DNA of 64,000 nt from Ryuthela nishihirai (lineage: Eukaryota; Arthropoda; Arachnida; Araneae; Heptathelidae). Below the pieces are notes generated by a model. It was not told where the DNA came from. It ran no database searches and saw nothing but the letters and a program-made list of their open reading frames with translations. The position numbers and the translations under genes are program-made. Where the stretch lies: positions 24,030,001 to 24,094,000 of the forward strand of contig JAWZYU010000004.1 of the NCBI GenBank assembly GCA_038380435.1, in the 5' to 3' direction. Shown one piece after another: positions 1 to 10,126 of the stretch (positions are counted from its first letter, which is position 1; each line of letters starts with the position of its first letter).

Positions 1-222
1 CAGCAGACATGCCACTGATGCTCTTCTAGGATATGAATGAATTAATGAAAGATTTCTTACATCTAAATTTCAGACAAGCATTAAAGACTTAAATATCATC
101 TGTTGTTGTGCTCCCACAGAGGACTGTGATGAGAACGGGAAGGATATGTTTTACCGCCAGCTTCAGGATATTCTAAATTCTGTGAAGGAAGGAGATATTT
201 CTCTTGTGTACTAGGTGACTAC
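1..222 (+). mobile_element. RTE-like LINE, endonuclease fragment (decayed)
   Basis: This fragment runs off the left edge of the window. It aligns base for base with the endonuclease part of the better RTE copy near 14175-14395, including the stretch encoding the 'CYAPTED' region and the 'DFNAK' neighbourhood. The reading frame is broken (a TAG stop where the better copies encode Leu-Gly-Asp). It ends abruptly at about 222, where sequence of an unrelated repeated gene family begins, so this is a junction of two repeats. The RTE assignment rests on the other copies in the window. Confidence 0.75.
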
Positions 223-700
223 AAGAACTTCTATCCCCATATCACAAACTGGGAAGAAGTATGTCTTTGAAAGTACATTTCTTAAGTTCTCATTTGGGTT
301 TTTTTCCGGAAAACTGTGGTGCTGTGAGTGATGAGCATGGGGAACATTTCCATCAGGAAATTGCTACAATGAAAAAGAGTTATCAAGGAAGATGGAGCCC
401 ATCAATGTTAGCAGATTACTGCTGCAATGTGATGTGTGATTCTCCTGATTTGGTATGTAAGCAGCAGGCAAAGTGGCATGGTGGTTGCTGAAGATAGAGA
501 TATGCAACCTTCAGCAAATGATGTAATATAGGTAAGTGACTGTCTCTCGAAAACAATTGCCAATCAAGCATTGTTGTTGTCATTTTCGTGTTTAATACCT
601 TGATTTACATAAGAAATTGCTGTTTGCACTTCCAAAACATACCAAAGGTCAAAATTTGTTGTTTAATGTAATCTAAGTATTACCATGCTAAAAATAATTA
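223..700 (+). pseudogene. C-terminal fragment of uncharacterised repeated gene family (copy a)
   Basis: The open stretch at 261-491 encodes residues also seen in two other copies in this window (11640-11879 on + and 26952-27233 on -). They share the block F-L-x-S-H-L-x-F-F, then S-D-E-H-G-E-x-F-H-Q and L-A-D-Y-C. Only the last quarter of the protein is present. The sequence after the stop (about 540-690) also matches the 3' flanks of the other copies, including a motif near TTGTCATTTTCGTG at 577-590. Conserved flanks mean the repeated unit is larger than the protein. I recognise the protein as a widespread multi-copy family in invertebrate and fish genomes without an assigned function; a mobile-element origin is inference. 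Confidence 0.7.
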
Positions 701-1177
701 CTTAGTGAATGTTATATTTTTTTTTGTTAGTGACAAAATTTTAAACTAGACAAGTAACATTGGTGTAAAACCCAATAAAATGGGCAGCATATGGGAGCAT
801 TGAAACTTTATTTTAAAAAAAAACCTTTTTTTGTGCTAATTAATTTTTTATATTTACTGAGAAAAATATTACAGGTAAGAATAATTTTTGTTTAAAGTAG
901 GAATTTGTTTCCACATTATTCAGAAAGGAATTTTCTTTCTATTCATATTCATTTAAATTATTATAGTGCATTAGTTTTTTAATAAATTTTTATTTGCTTT
1001 GCCACATTTGTTATTTTAATATATCACTTTGAAAAAGTCTTATTTAATAAACATCTCATTTTTGTTCAGTAGTCTATTTTAATAAAATCAAGAATTGAAT
1101 ACTGCTTAATTTTGTATTTAACACGTATTATTTCAATTCATTAGTTATTTTGCAAACTAGTTTTAAAGTTAGAGTTT

Positions 1178-1520
1178 AACATTGATATCAAATTTAGAGA
1201 AAAATTGTCTTGCTGGAGCCAGGTGGATATGAACCCATGATCTTTTAATAATATGTCAAGCTCTGACCACTGAGCTACCATCCACCAGTCAAGATCTTTT
1301 CTATTTAATGATATAAACTTCCCTACCTTCAGTACACAATTCTAGTATCTGTATCACTGGAAGGCAATGTCTTCTCTGCTTACAAATAGCATCCCGAAGT
1401 AGATGACATTGTATGTTATGAGCATAATAATTCAATTAATAAATTCTTGATGTTTCTTCAGTTTAAATGTATCAAATTACCCTCAACATTGATATCAAAT
1501 TTAGAGAAAAAATTGTTTTG
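1178..1520 (-). repeat. tRNA-containing terminal-repeat element (SINE-3), locus 1
   Basis: On the minus strand a tRNA-like segment (about 1205-1300, with A-box-like 'gtagctcagtgg' and B-box-like 'gggttcatatcc') is followed by an arm containing 'attgatatcaaatttagag'. The same arm recurs in the same orientation at 1488-1506, 307 bp away. The body between (about 1300-1480) resembles the bodies at 12480-12600 and 52520-52650. No intact tRNA fold is expected, because the anticodon stem is degenerate. It is best called a tRNA-derived repeat with direct arms. See the matching loci near 12.5 and 52.5 kb. Confidence 0.6.
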
Positions 1521-1619
1521 AACCAGGTACGACAAGACATACTCCACCACTGAGTGAGTCGGCCAACAAAATAAGAATTTGAAAAGGAACTTTACAAGAA
1601 CTAGTAACACTGTTTCTTA

Positions 1620-1915
1620 AGCATCCGAAAAACTCCCCACCCTGCCCATGGTCGGTACGGGACACCGATGGGCTTGGAAAGGCTGCCATCCATTGGATAG
1701 GATGTTTAGCCATGGCTCCATGTGCAGGAGAGCATACCCTGTGCATGTTAAAGAACATGCTCGATGGCCTTGACGGGAGGCTACCATCTGTCTCCCAACA
1801 GCTATTCCAGTGGGTCCCCTCCTCTAACCTTCTCTGAGCTTCGGGGTCCTTGTGACCTGGCCATTTAGCCCATGGTGTGCAAAAAAGTGCTGCTCAGAGG
1901 TAAAACAACCCAGCC
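1620..1915 (+). mobile_element. SINE-1, 5'-truncated copy
   Basis: This matches the non-tRNA body of the SINE-1 family, from the 'ccctgcccatggtcggtacggg' region to the 3' end near 'gaggtaaaacaaccc'. The tRNA-like head is missing. It has many substitutions compared with the copy at 24810-25187, so it is an older insertion. It lies just upstream of the BLOC1S6 exon. Confidence 0.8.
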
Positions 1916-2174
1916 CAACTCCTAAACATAGCACCAATACTTTATACAACTAATACTTTAATATTTGAAGATTTTATTTCGCTAGATAAATGTTAATTTG
2001 CAAGTCAAATGACCAAATATTTCTTATCCCTTATTTAAAATGGCAAATTGAGGATTTAAAGCTGAACCTTAATCTTGATGTAGGCTGTTGAGCACTTTGC
2101 TAAATTTAAACTGGTTTTGTAAATTATTATTTTTTAATTACTTAATTAGCAGTTACTGTAAATGAGTATTTTAG

Positions 2175-2397
2175 ATCAATTAATATTTTGTGGAAAATAT
2201 TTTGCCAACATACAGGACTTGAACCCCCATCTCTCCATAAACATGCCAGTGTATGCCATTTAAAGTCTTAAATTAATGGAAAAAGAACAGAGATGGCATT
2301 AGTTCAATGGTAGAATACTTTGTCATGTTGCTCAAGAGATGCAGGTTCAAGTCCTGTATGTCGGAAAAAAATTTTCCACAAAACATTTATTGATTTA
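2175..2397. repeat. Foldback of two tRNA-Gly-like SINE copies
   Basis: The left arm (about 2175-2259, minus orientation) and right arm (about 2293-2397, plus orientation) are inverted copies of one tRNA-like sequence and its 3' tail. The right arm has an A box 'tagttcaatgg' and a B box 'ggttcaagtcc'. Both arms carry the outer tail 'ttttgtggaaaat' and its complement. The loop between them is short and A-rich. A single minus-strand relative lies at 53475-53575. This is not a functional tRNA: the acceptor stem does not close, and the tail is repeat-like. Confidence 0.6.
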
Positions 2398-2721
2398 GAC
2401 GTTAAAAAGTCAACAAATAAGAAGTGATTGTCATTTATGTTTAAAATATTTTAGAATGCAATATGCACCTTATTACTACAAGATTCATCTACAAATATGG
2501 TTGATGGCTTTTCACAAACATAATGCTGTTCTTATCATTTAAATTTTACATAATTAGTTCCTCTCAAATGATTTATTTTGTGTGTGATGAATATTTTAAG
2601 CTATCATTACACTGTTTCATGCAACACTAAGTAAGAATTATGTTTTACAATTCTCTTCATTATGTTTTGACCTGTGTTAGTTTTTTTAATACTTATTTAC
2701 ATATTTTTAAAAGTTTACTAG

Positions 2722-2800
2722 AGCCAAACACTATCACAGTAAACTGCAACAGATAAAGAAGGAAATGGCACTCGTACACGAAAGATCGACCAAATTAAAG
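2722..2800 (+). CDS. BLOC1S6: BLOC1S6 (pallidin), penultimate coding exon
   Basis: Pallidin is a small coiled-coil subunit of BLOC-1, the cytosolic complex that sorts cargo from endosomes to lysosome-related organelles and binds the syntaxin STX12/13. The exon starts after a pyrimidine-rich tract ending in AG (2720-2721) and ends at 2800 before a GT donor (2801). The first base completes a split codon. The remaining 26 codons read AKHYHSKLQQ...HERSTKLK, which closely matches the conserved 'AKHYHxKL' segment and following helix of animal pallidin. Its 3' phase (0) fits the next exon at 22654 exactly. Earlier exons are not in the window. This is one of two clearly host-derived coding exons here, and it is free of frameshifts. 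Confidence 0.93.
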
Positions 2801-2895
2801 GTAAAAAGCTTATTTTAATATTAGTTTTAAAATTTTATTTTGGATTTTTAATCTGTAAAAATTTATTTTTCATATTTTAAATATGTTTTTTAACA

Positions 2896-5800
2896 TACAC
2901 CAAAGAGCCAAAACATTATGACCACCTGTCCTCCACATGCCACCAAAATAGCTCTTAGCCAGCAAGGCATGGATGCTACGAGATTTCTAAAGGTATTTTG
3001 TGGTATTTGATAAAAACACATTACCAGCAGATCCTTTAACTCTTGTAAGTTATGTGGTTGAGCTGCCACAGATTAGATATGCTGTTCCAATACAAACCAC
3101 AGATGCTCAGTTGGATTGATGCCTGGGGAATTTGGAGGCCAGCGTAAGTCTTCCTCATGTTCCATGAACCATTCTTGAACAATCCATGCAGTGTGGCATA
3201 GCACATATCCTGCTGAAAGAAGGCACTACTAGAGGGAATACTGTTGTCATGAATGGATATACCTGGTCTGCAATGATGTTTAAGTAGATGGTGTTTGTTT
3301 GTGGGTTGACAGCCCCAAGTGAATAGATTCACAGGATATGTTTATCAGCTGGTGGATAATCCTGAGCAGAGGTCATCGCAGGCACCTGAACTCTTTGCTT
3401 CTATTGGCATCGTCAAATTCTACATTGGAGGAATTCTTCCAGTGTAGATGGCTTCAGCCTTTAGTGGTGGGGGAACGGGTCTTTACCCCATGTCTGCGAT
3501 TAAGGGGCTGTTTAATATTGTCGGCATTCCCTCTCTCAATAAACATAGTTTCTTTAAATATCCCACTAGCCATTTTCTCTCCATAGGTAGTTGGAATGTG
3601 AGGACTCTGCACAGAGCTTTTTCTCTTGATGTCCTCACACAAGAATTACACCGTTATAATTTAAATATTCTTAGCTTGCAAGAGACCAGATGGACAGATA
3701 AAGGTAAGATTCTTAAAAATAATCTTAAATTTCTCTTTTCAGGGAGGGACGACAATAAGCATCACCAAGGTGTGGGTTTGCTTCTCAGCACACACGCTAG
3801 TGATGCTCTCTAGGATATGAGTGCATTAATGAAAGGTTTCTTACAGCAAAATTTCAGACAAGCGTTAAAGACTTGAATGTTATCTGCTGTTATGCTCCCA
3901 CTGAGGATGCCGATGAGGATGAGAAGGATAGGTTTTATGAACAACTTCAGGATATTTTGAATTCTGTCAAGAAATGAGATATTACCCTTGTTCTTGATGA
4001 CTTCAATGCCAAAGTTGGTACTGACTCTGGCCTTTGGGCAGGAGTAATAGGCCCTTTTGGTATTGGTAGCTGCAATGGCAATGGGCAACGTCTCCTACAG
4101 GTAAGTAAACTCAATGGATTGAGAACAACTAACACTTATTACAAACACCGCGACATACATAAGTACACATGGGTTTCACCCGATGGGCTGCATAAGAATA
4201 TGATTGATTACATATTAATTAACAGCAAATGGGCTAGTTCTGTTAGGAATACCAGGGCATATAGGGGAGCTGAAATTGGATCTGACCATTACCTTGTTAA
4301 AAGTGTCTTGCAACTTAAACTTAAAAAGTGTTGTGCTAAATTTAAAAAATTTACCCTTAATACTGAAGCTCTGAAAGACCCTGTTATAGCTAAATCTTAC
4401 CATGATAGGTTACTAGTCATTATGACAGTCATGGTTTGCTTAGTACTGAAGTTGAGGAAGAATGGGGCCATTTTAAACAGGCTTTTTTGGAAACTAACAG
4501 TACTCTTTTAGGAAAAAAGGAGCAGAGGAGACAGAATTATTTAAGTGATAAGGCACTTGAGCTTATTTCAGAAGGAACTGCAGGAATGTCCTTAATCAAT
4601 ACCCTACTAGTCCTAATAGAAAGGATTACAGAGAGCTTAATAAACGTGTAAAGGATCAGTTAGCTACTGATAAGAATCTTTGGCTTGATGGCTTGGCTGA
4701 CAAAGCCGAGGAAGCAGTTAGACGGCACAACAGCAGAGAGCTGTATCAGATTGTTAATGTTTTGTGTGGTAGAAAACGGACAGGTATACAGGGATTGAAG
4801 GATAAACAAGGTAAGGTTATAGAAGGGGAGGATTCTGTCATGGCTAGGTGGGCTGAGCATTTCAGTGATGTTCTAAACAATGTAGTTGGTTCTGCTCCTA
4901 TTGTTTGCAGTGATGATGGATGCATTGGTGGCTTTAATGTTGGCCCTATAACACAATCTGAAGTTATTTTGGCTGTTTCTAAACTTAAACTTAATAAATC
5001 CCCAGGGGTAGATGAAATTACTACCGAAATGCTTAGAGCTGGGAATGTTTCGGTTACCATTTGGATGACTGAAATTCTGAATATCTTTTATGATAAAGGC
5101 ATGGTTCCTAAGGATTTTACCAGAGTTATTGTTATCCCTATTTTTTTAAAAAAAAAGGTGATCGCAGTTCTTGTGATAACTATAGGGGTATCAGCCTACT
5201 CTCTGTTCCAGGTAAAGTTCTTTCCATGATTGTGCTTAATAGAATTAAGAATCTGGTTGACAGTCAATTGCGTGATGAGCAATGTGGATTCAGAAGTGGT
5301 AGGGGATGTGTGGATCAGATATTTTCACTTAGGAAGATTCTTGAGAAATGTTTAGAGTTTCAGAAACCTTTGGTTGCTAGCTTTGTTGATTTCAAAAAGG
5401 CTTTCGACTCTGTTGATCGTCATAATTTGTGGTTGATTGTGAAATCATATGGTATACCAGACAAGTTAGTTAACATAATAATGAAAGCTCTCTATAATAA
5501 CACTGAGTCGTGTGTGAGAGTTGGTAAGGCTTGTAGCAATTGGTTTAGCATTACTTCTGGTGTTCGACAAGGGTGCATTTTGTCTCCTTTTCTCTTTAGC
5601 TTGGTTATTGATTATGTTATGCAAAATTCACTTCAAGGGAAAGATTTTGGCCTTAAATGGGCTGGAGATACGAAAATTTCTGATTTAGATTATGCTGATG
5701 ATTTAGCCCTTTTGGCAAATGATGTTGATGAGATGAACTCTTTCATTCGAGCCGTTGATGAGACTGGTAGTAGAGTAGGTTTGGTTATAAACAGAGAGAA

Positions 5801-7270
5801 AACTAAAGTGATGAAATTGGTCAGGCAGGCTGTGATTCAGTTAATCTGAGCAGGTGTCACAGTTTAATTATCTTGGGAGCTATGTAACAGATAATGGTGA
5901 TGTGCGGCATGAGATTAACAGACGAATAGGGATTGCTGCCGGGACTTTTAAGAATCTATGGAGAGTGTGGAGAAATAGGCGTATACACCTAAAGACTAAA
6001 ATTAGACTGCATAATAGTTTGGTTCTTTCTATGGTTAGTTATGGTAGTGAAACTTGGACACTTTGTAAACAAGATAACAGGAAACCAGATGCTTTTGATT
6101 CCAGATGCTTACGCAGTATCTTGGGCATTAGGTGGTTCAACTTTGTAATTAATGATGAGGTTAGGCAAAGGAGTTTGCAACCTCCTTTAAGCAGCATATT
6201 GTGCAGAGAGAGACTCCGTTGGTTTGGCCATGTTGCCCGTATGAATAATTATAGATTGGCGAATAGGGTTATGAACAGTGTGCCTAAAGGCCTCAGAAAG
6301 AAGGGGAGACCTAGGATGCGGTGGACAGACAATGTCAAACAGGACCTTGTTAGAATTGATGTGCAGTGGCCAGATGCAGTAGATGTAGCTCAGGATAGAC
6401 TTGCCTGGAGAACTAAATTGCGCAGTCTGGTTGGACCTCCGTAGCCCATGGCTGCTTGAGGATGATGATGAGATGTCATAGCTTCCTGCATGAATGACTG
6501 GACCCAGGTTTCGCAGCAGAACATTGCTCAAAACATACACTTCCTCTATTGGCTTGTTTTTGTCCCATGGTGTATCCTGGTGCCAACACTTCCCAGATAA
6601 ATGACGCACACGTACCCAGCCGTGAGTGTGTGCACCACATGGTGCAACAGGAAGCAAGATTCATCGGACCAAATGACCTTCTTCCAATCATTCAAGGTCC
6701 AGTTTTGATACTTATGTGCCCATTGTAGTCGCTTTCAACGGTGAACCAAGGTTAGTATGGGCACTCGGAGTGGTCTGTGGCTTCACAGCCCCATTTTCAG
6801 CAGGATTCGATGTACTGTGTGTTGCGACATATTACTCCCATCACCAACATTAAAATTATGGGTGAATTGCACCACAATATCCCTTCTGTTGACTCATACC
6901 ATATGGGATAACCTTCGCTCACCTCTAGCATCAATGAACCATGATCTGCCCACATCTTGCCGGTGGTTCATGGTTTTTCCCTCCTCGGACCACTTTTTGA
7001 AAGTACCATGGCTGACTGTGATCACCTCACAATCCTTGCCGCCTTGGAAATGTTCTGACCCAGTTGTCTGGCCATTACAATTTCGCTTTTGTCAAACTCA
7101 CTTAAGTCTGCTGCCTTTCCCATCTGAAGGACAAGAATAACACTGATTAACAGAGCTCAGTATCAGGTGTTATTTATACTGTTTCATGACCACACACGCC
7201 ATCGTTTATCTGCAGTTGCTTTAATTTGCATAAAGATGCACTGGTCATAATGTTTTGTCTCTTCAGTGTA
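2896..7270 (-). mobile_element. Tc1-like DNA transposon, split by an RTE LINE
   Basis: Terminal inverted repeats lie at 2896-2924 and 7241-7270. Both read outward-in as TACAC(C/T)...AGAG.CAAAACATTATGACCA, and both ends carry the TA expected from Tc1/mariner target duplication. The minus-strand transposase is in two parts. The N-terminal/central part is at about 7130-6480, including 'VIWSDES', the first catalytic Asp region, at about 6690-6660. The C-terminal part is at about 3330-3040, including a decayed 'FFQQD' block. Between them sits a plus-strand RTE LINE (about 3294-6478). Frameshifts and stops throughout make it inactive. Without the LINE the transposon would be about 1.2 kb, normal for Tc1. 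Confidence 0.88.
3294..6478 (+). mobile_element. RTE-like LINE copy A, nested in the Tc1 element (decayed)
   Basis: This is a non-LTR retrotransposon with an N-terminal APE-type endonuclease ('SWNVRTL', 'LQETRW', 'GSDHYLV') and a reverse transcriptase ('DFKKAFDSVDRHN', 'SGVRQGC', 'LDYADD'), then a C-terminal 'GRPRMRWTDN' block. These are hallmarks of the RTE/BovB group. Coding pieces are at 3448-3813, 4119-4511, 4693-5229, 5226-5849 and 5854-6444. The frame is broken by a stop at about 3812, a TGA at 3976-3978, a deletion near 4600, an A/T homopolymer expansion at 5143-5157 and a deletion near 5850. The element ends in a short (GAT)n run (6458-6473) with no long 3' UTR, as usual for RTE. The 5' end is truncated relative to copies B and D. 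Confidence 0.9.
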
Positions 7271-7317
7271 TATGAAGCTGATAATCTTTTTTTAGTGTGG
7301 TGAATGTTGCATAAAAA

Positions 7318-8530
7318 TATACACTGAGATGCCAGTGTACCAAGTACACCACCCCTTGTCACATAAATAGTTCATTCCTACACGTAATATGTTGCATGAC
7401 TGCTTTGTACAGTATAAATAGGCAGCTCTTTGAGCATCAGTTAGAGTTGGATTGATTGTTAGAATGGGAGAATAAGCGACCTGAGTGACTTTGAACATGA
7501 TAGTTGGTGCTAGGTGTGCTGGTTCTAGCATCTCCCAAACAACCGTCCTATGGGTTTTTTATGCATAATGGTTTCAAAGATTTACCGAGAACGGTGTGAA
7601 AAGCAAAAAATTACCAGTGATCGGTGATCCTGTGGACAAAAACAGCTTGTGGATCAGAGGAGTCAAAGGAGACTGGCGAGAATTGTGCAAGCAAAACAGA
7701 TGGGCCACAACCAGGCAAATCACAGCAGAATTAAATGTGTGCAGAAGGTCATCTCTAAACACCACATATCTACTTTGTTGTGAATGTTCTACAACTGCTG
7801 CTGACCATGTTGAGTGCTTATGTTGTCAGCAAAGAACATGAAAGTGCATCACCAGTGGGTGCAGAAGCATCGGCACTGGTCCATTGAGGACTGGAAAAAG
7901 GTAGCCTAGTCAGACGAAACAAAGTTCCTTTAGCATCATGCTGATGGATCAGAATTTGGTGCAAGCAACATGAGGCCATGGAGCTATCTTGTCTTGGGTC
8001 AACAGTGCAGACCAGTGGTGGTAGTGTGATGCTATTGGGGAATGTTTTCCTGGCACACATTAGGTTCTCTGATACCCATTGATGGGCATCCGAACACCAC
8101 AGCATATTTGAACATTTTTGAGGACCACGTTCATCCTTCAGGGCTACAGTTTATCCTCACTTGGATGGTTGCATTCAGCATGATAATGCACCTGCTCACA
8201 AGTCACATATCATCACTGAATGGTTTCAGGAACACGCTGACAGGTTTTCCTTTCTTCACTGGCCTGCACAATCCCCAGATCTAAACCCTATTGAGCATCT
8301 TTGGGAAGAGATGGTAAGGGCTGTTTGCAGTGAGACTGTGCTGCTACCCAATTTGCAAGAACTGCACAACACAATCATTTCCACATGGTACAGCATTCCT
8401 GCACAATGCATCCAGCATCTTGTCGGTTCCATGCCCTGACAAATTTGGAGTGTTTTGAAGGCCAAAGTTGGTGCAACAGGCTACTTGGTAGGTGTGCCTA
8501 ATAAACTGGCATCTCAGGCATCTGTGTATA
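7318..8530 (+). mobile_element. Tc1-like DNA transposon with terminal inverted repeats (inactive)
   Basis: The ends 7318-7336 (tatacactgagatgccagt) and 8505-8530 are inverted repeats, and similarity continues inward ('gtaccaagtacacc' against 'ggctacttggtaggtgtgcc'). The plus-strand transposase is decayed. Helix-turn-helix remnants are near 7600-7760, 'SDETKF' (first Asp) near 7900, and the DDE C-terminus is open at 8161-8439 with 'QHDNAPAHKS' (second Asp) and 'DLNPIEHLWEEM' (Glu). Frame changes and stops between these parts rule out a working protein. It lies immediately next to the preceding transposon. Confidence 0.9.
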
Positions 8531-8779
8531 ACAACACTATTTGTTTCATAGTTTAAGGAATCGAAATGATTAAAAACTGTCTGAAATTATATGTTTAATG
8601 TTCATGCATAGACTGGTTTTCATAAATTAAAGAATGAGAAAACCCAATTTTTCCTGAAAATCCATTGGATCCACTGCATGTGAATCAGAAGTTAGATGTA
8701 TAAACACTGTGCATAAGAATAACAGTTTTAATTCCCAAATTTATATATGAATACAAACACATGATAAAAATGTGTAGCT

Positions 8780-9590
8780 CAACTGAGATAGCCAAGTGAT
8801 GCAATATGGAGTTTGATCACCTCTTACTGCAATGATGTTTCCTGCTGTTGATAAGACTGCCAGCAACACTGGGTAGTAATCTCCATTGCCCCTCCAAAGC
8901 ATGTTGAAGCTCCAGGAGGCTTGCAGGAATGGGATTCAAGGGAACAAACTGTTTCCTGAGAGTAGCCCAGGCATGTTCTATCAGATTTAGGTTGGGAGAC
9001 ATGGCTAGCGACACCATAATGTTTATAGTGCTATTCTCCAAATAGGGATCAACAAGATAACAACAGTGCAGGGCTATCATCATGTAGAAGGAAGGTATCA
9101 CCTATTGTACCCACATATGAAGTATTGTACCCACGTGAAGGTGCCCAAGATTTCATCCCTCTCTCTGCAACTGGTGATATAGCCTATTGGCAGCATGTAC
9201 AGATCTGTGCAGCTGCCCAAAGATATCCCTCCCCAAAACACGACACTATCACCATTATAGGTGTCCCATTAACGGATATTTGTGGCATGATAGTGTGTTT
9301 GTGGTTCCCTCCATATTAGCTGATGCTGCAAATTGCTGTGGAGTGCAAATCTCAATTCATCTGTGAAGAGCACAAACCAACATTACTCATACATCCTCAT
9401 TTTTATCTACATTTATGTCCTCCTGACAATTGGAAAAATGGGATGTCCTTTTTGTACAAAATCAGAAGAAAGTGTTTTAAAATTAAAGTATGCATTTTTT
9501 GATTTTTTTAAAAAGAAAAATACAAAAAATGCGTATTTTAATTATGACTACTAATACCAGAATCACTGCTCAGTCAATGCACAGTCAGAG
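8780..9590 (-). mobile_element. Tc1-like transposase relic
   Basis: The minus strand encodes, in order, 'VLFTDELRF' (about 9372-9346), a VFWGGISLG-like block (about 9245-9215) and the C-terminal 'NLNLIEHAWATL' with a following helix (about 9000-8880). This order is that of Tc1-family DDE transposases. The segment carrying the second Asp is largely deleted; a short duplication of 'attgtacccac' at 9105-9133 marks the rearrangement. I could not define terminal inverted repeats, so the limits are approximate. Confidence 0.75.
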
Positions 9591-9631
9591 TTGACACAAA
9601 ATTTTCCTTATGAAATAGTACCTAGCTCCCT

Positions 9632-9880
9632 AACCATTGTACCAGTTAAAGCCAGATAAATACACTGGGCAACACACAAAAAGGCTTTGAAATGAAAATA
9701 GCCAATCTTTACTAATTTCGAGGTGCTGAACACGAAAATGACAATAAAATTTCTCGATTGGCTCTTGTTTAGGAGAGACAGAGATGGTCATGAATAAACA
9801 ACTTAGTCCACATTGAGTACATAGGTAACCATTTTGCAATGCTGTATTTTAAACTCTAGATTGCATTGTATTGCATCAGC
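9632..9880 (-). repeat. 3'-flank fragment of the uncharacterised gene family
   Basis: On the minus strand this segment matches the sequence that follows the stop codon in copies a, b and c of the repeated gene family (motif 'gtcattttcgtgttcagcacc', then 'gaaat...aagaaatggct'-like sequence). No protein-coding part accompanies it. It lies head to head with copy b, which starts at 10127. An isolated copy of only the 3' flank shows that the flank is part of the mobile or amplified unit. Confidence 0.6.
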
Positions 9881-10066
9881 CTGCCATGCACACAACCCTT
9901 GGAGGTATTACATCATTGTCTGATGCAATATAGTTGAGTGATGACATCACGGCTTTACTATCGCGGACAAAAAATGATGCAATTGTTAGTTGTAAGTGAC
10001 GTCTTGTAGGGTGAGCTAGTCTTTTGAGTGACTCCCATTTACTCCTGAGTCATAGGTACAATACAG

Positions 10067-10124
10067 GTGATCCTTGCAGTTTTAATCCAGCAGTAGTGAT
10101 CCTCGCAGTTTTAATCCAGCAGTA
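10067..10124 (+). repeat. 29-bp tandem duplication before copy b start codon
   Basis: Two units of 29 bp (10067-10095 and 10096-10124) differ at one base (ccttgc against cctcgc). A third partial unit 'gtgatg' contains the ATG of the following reading frame. The duplication lies directly in the presumed 5' leader. Confidence 0.9.
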
Positions 10125-10126
10125 GT

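Noticed and set aside
6187..6657. A 156-codon minus-strand frame with a serine run
   Set aside because: It crosses from the complement of the RTE tail (GAT repeats giving the serine run) into Tc1 sequence. It is an accident of the junction, not a gene.
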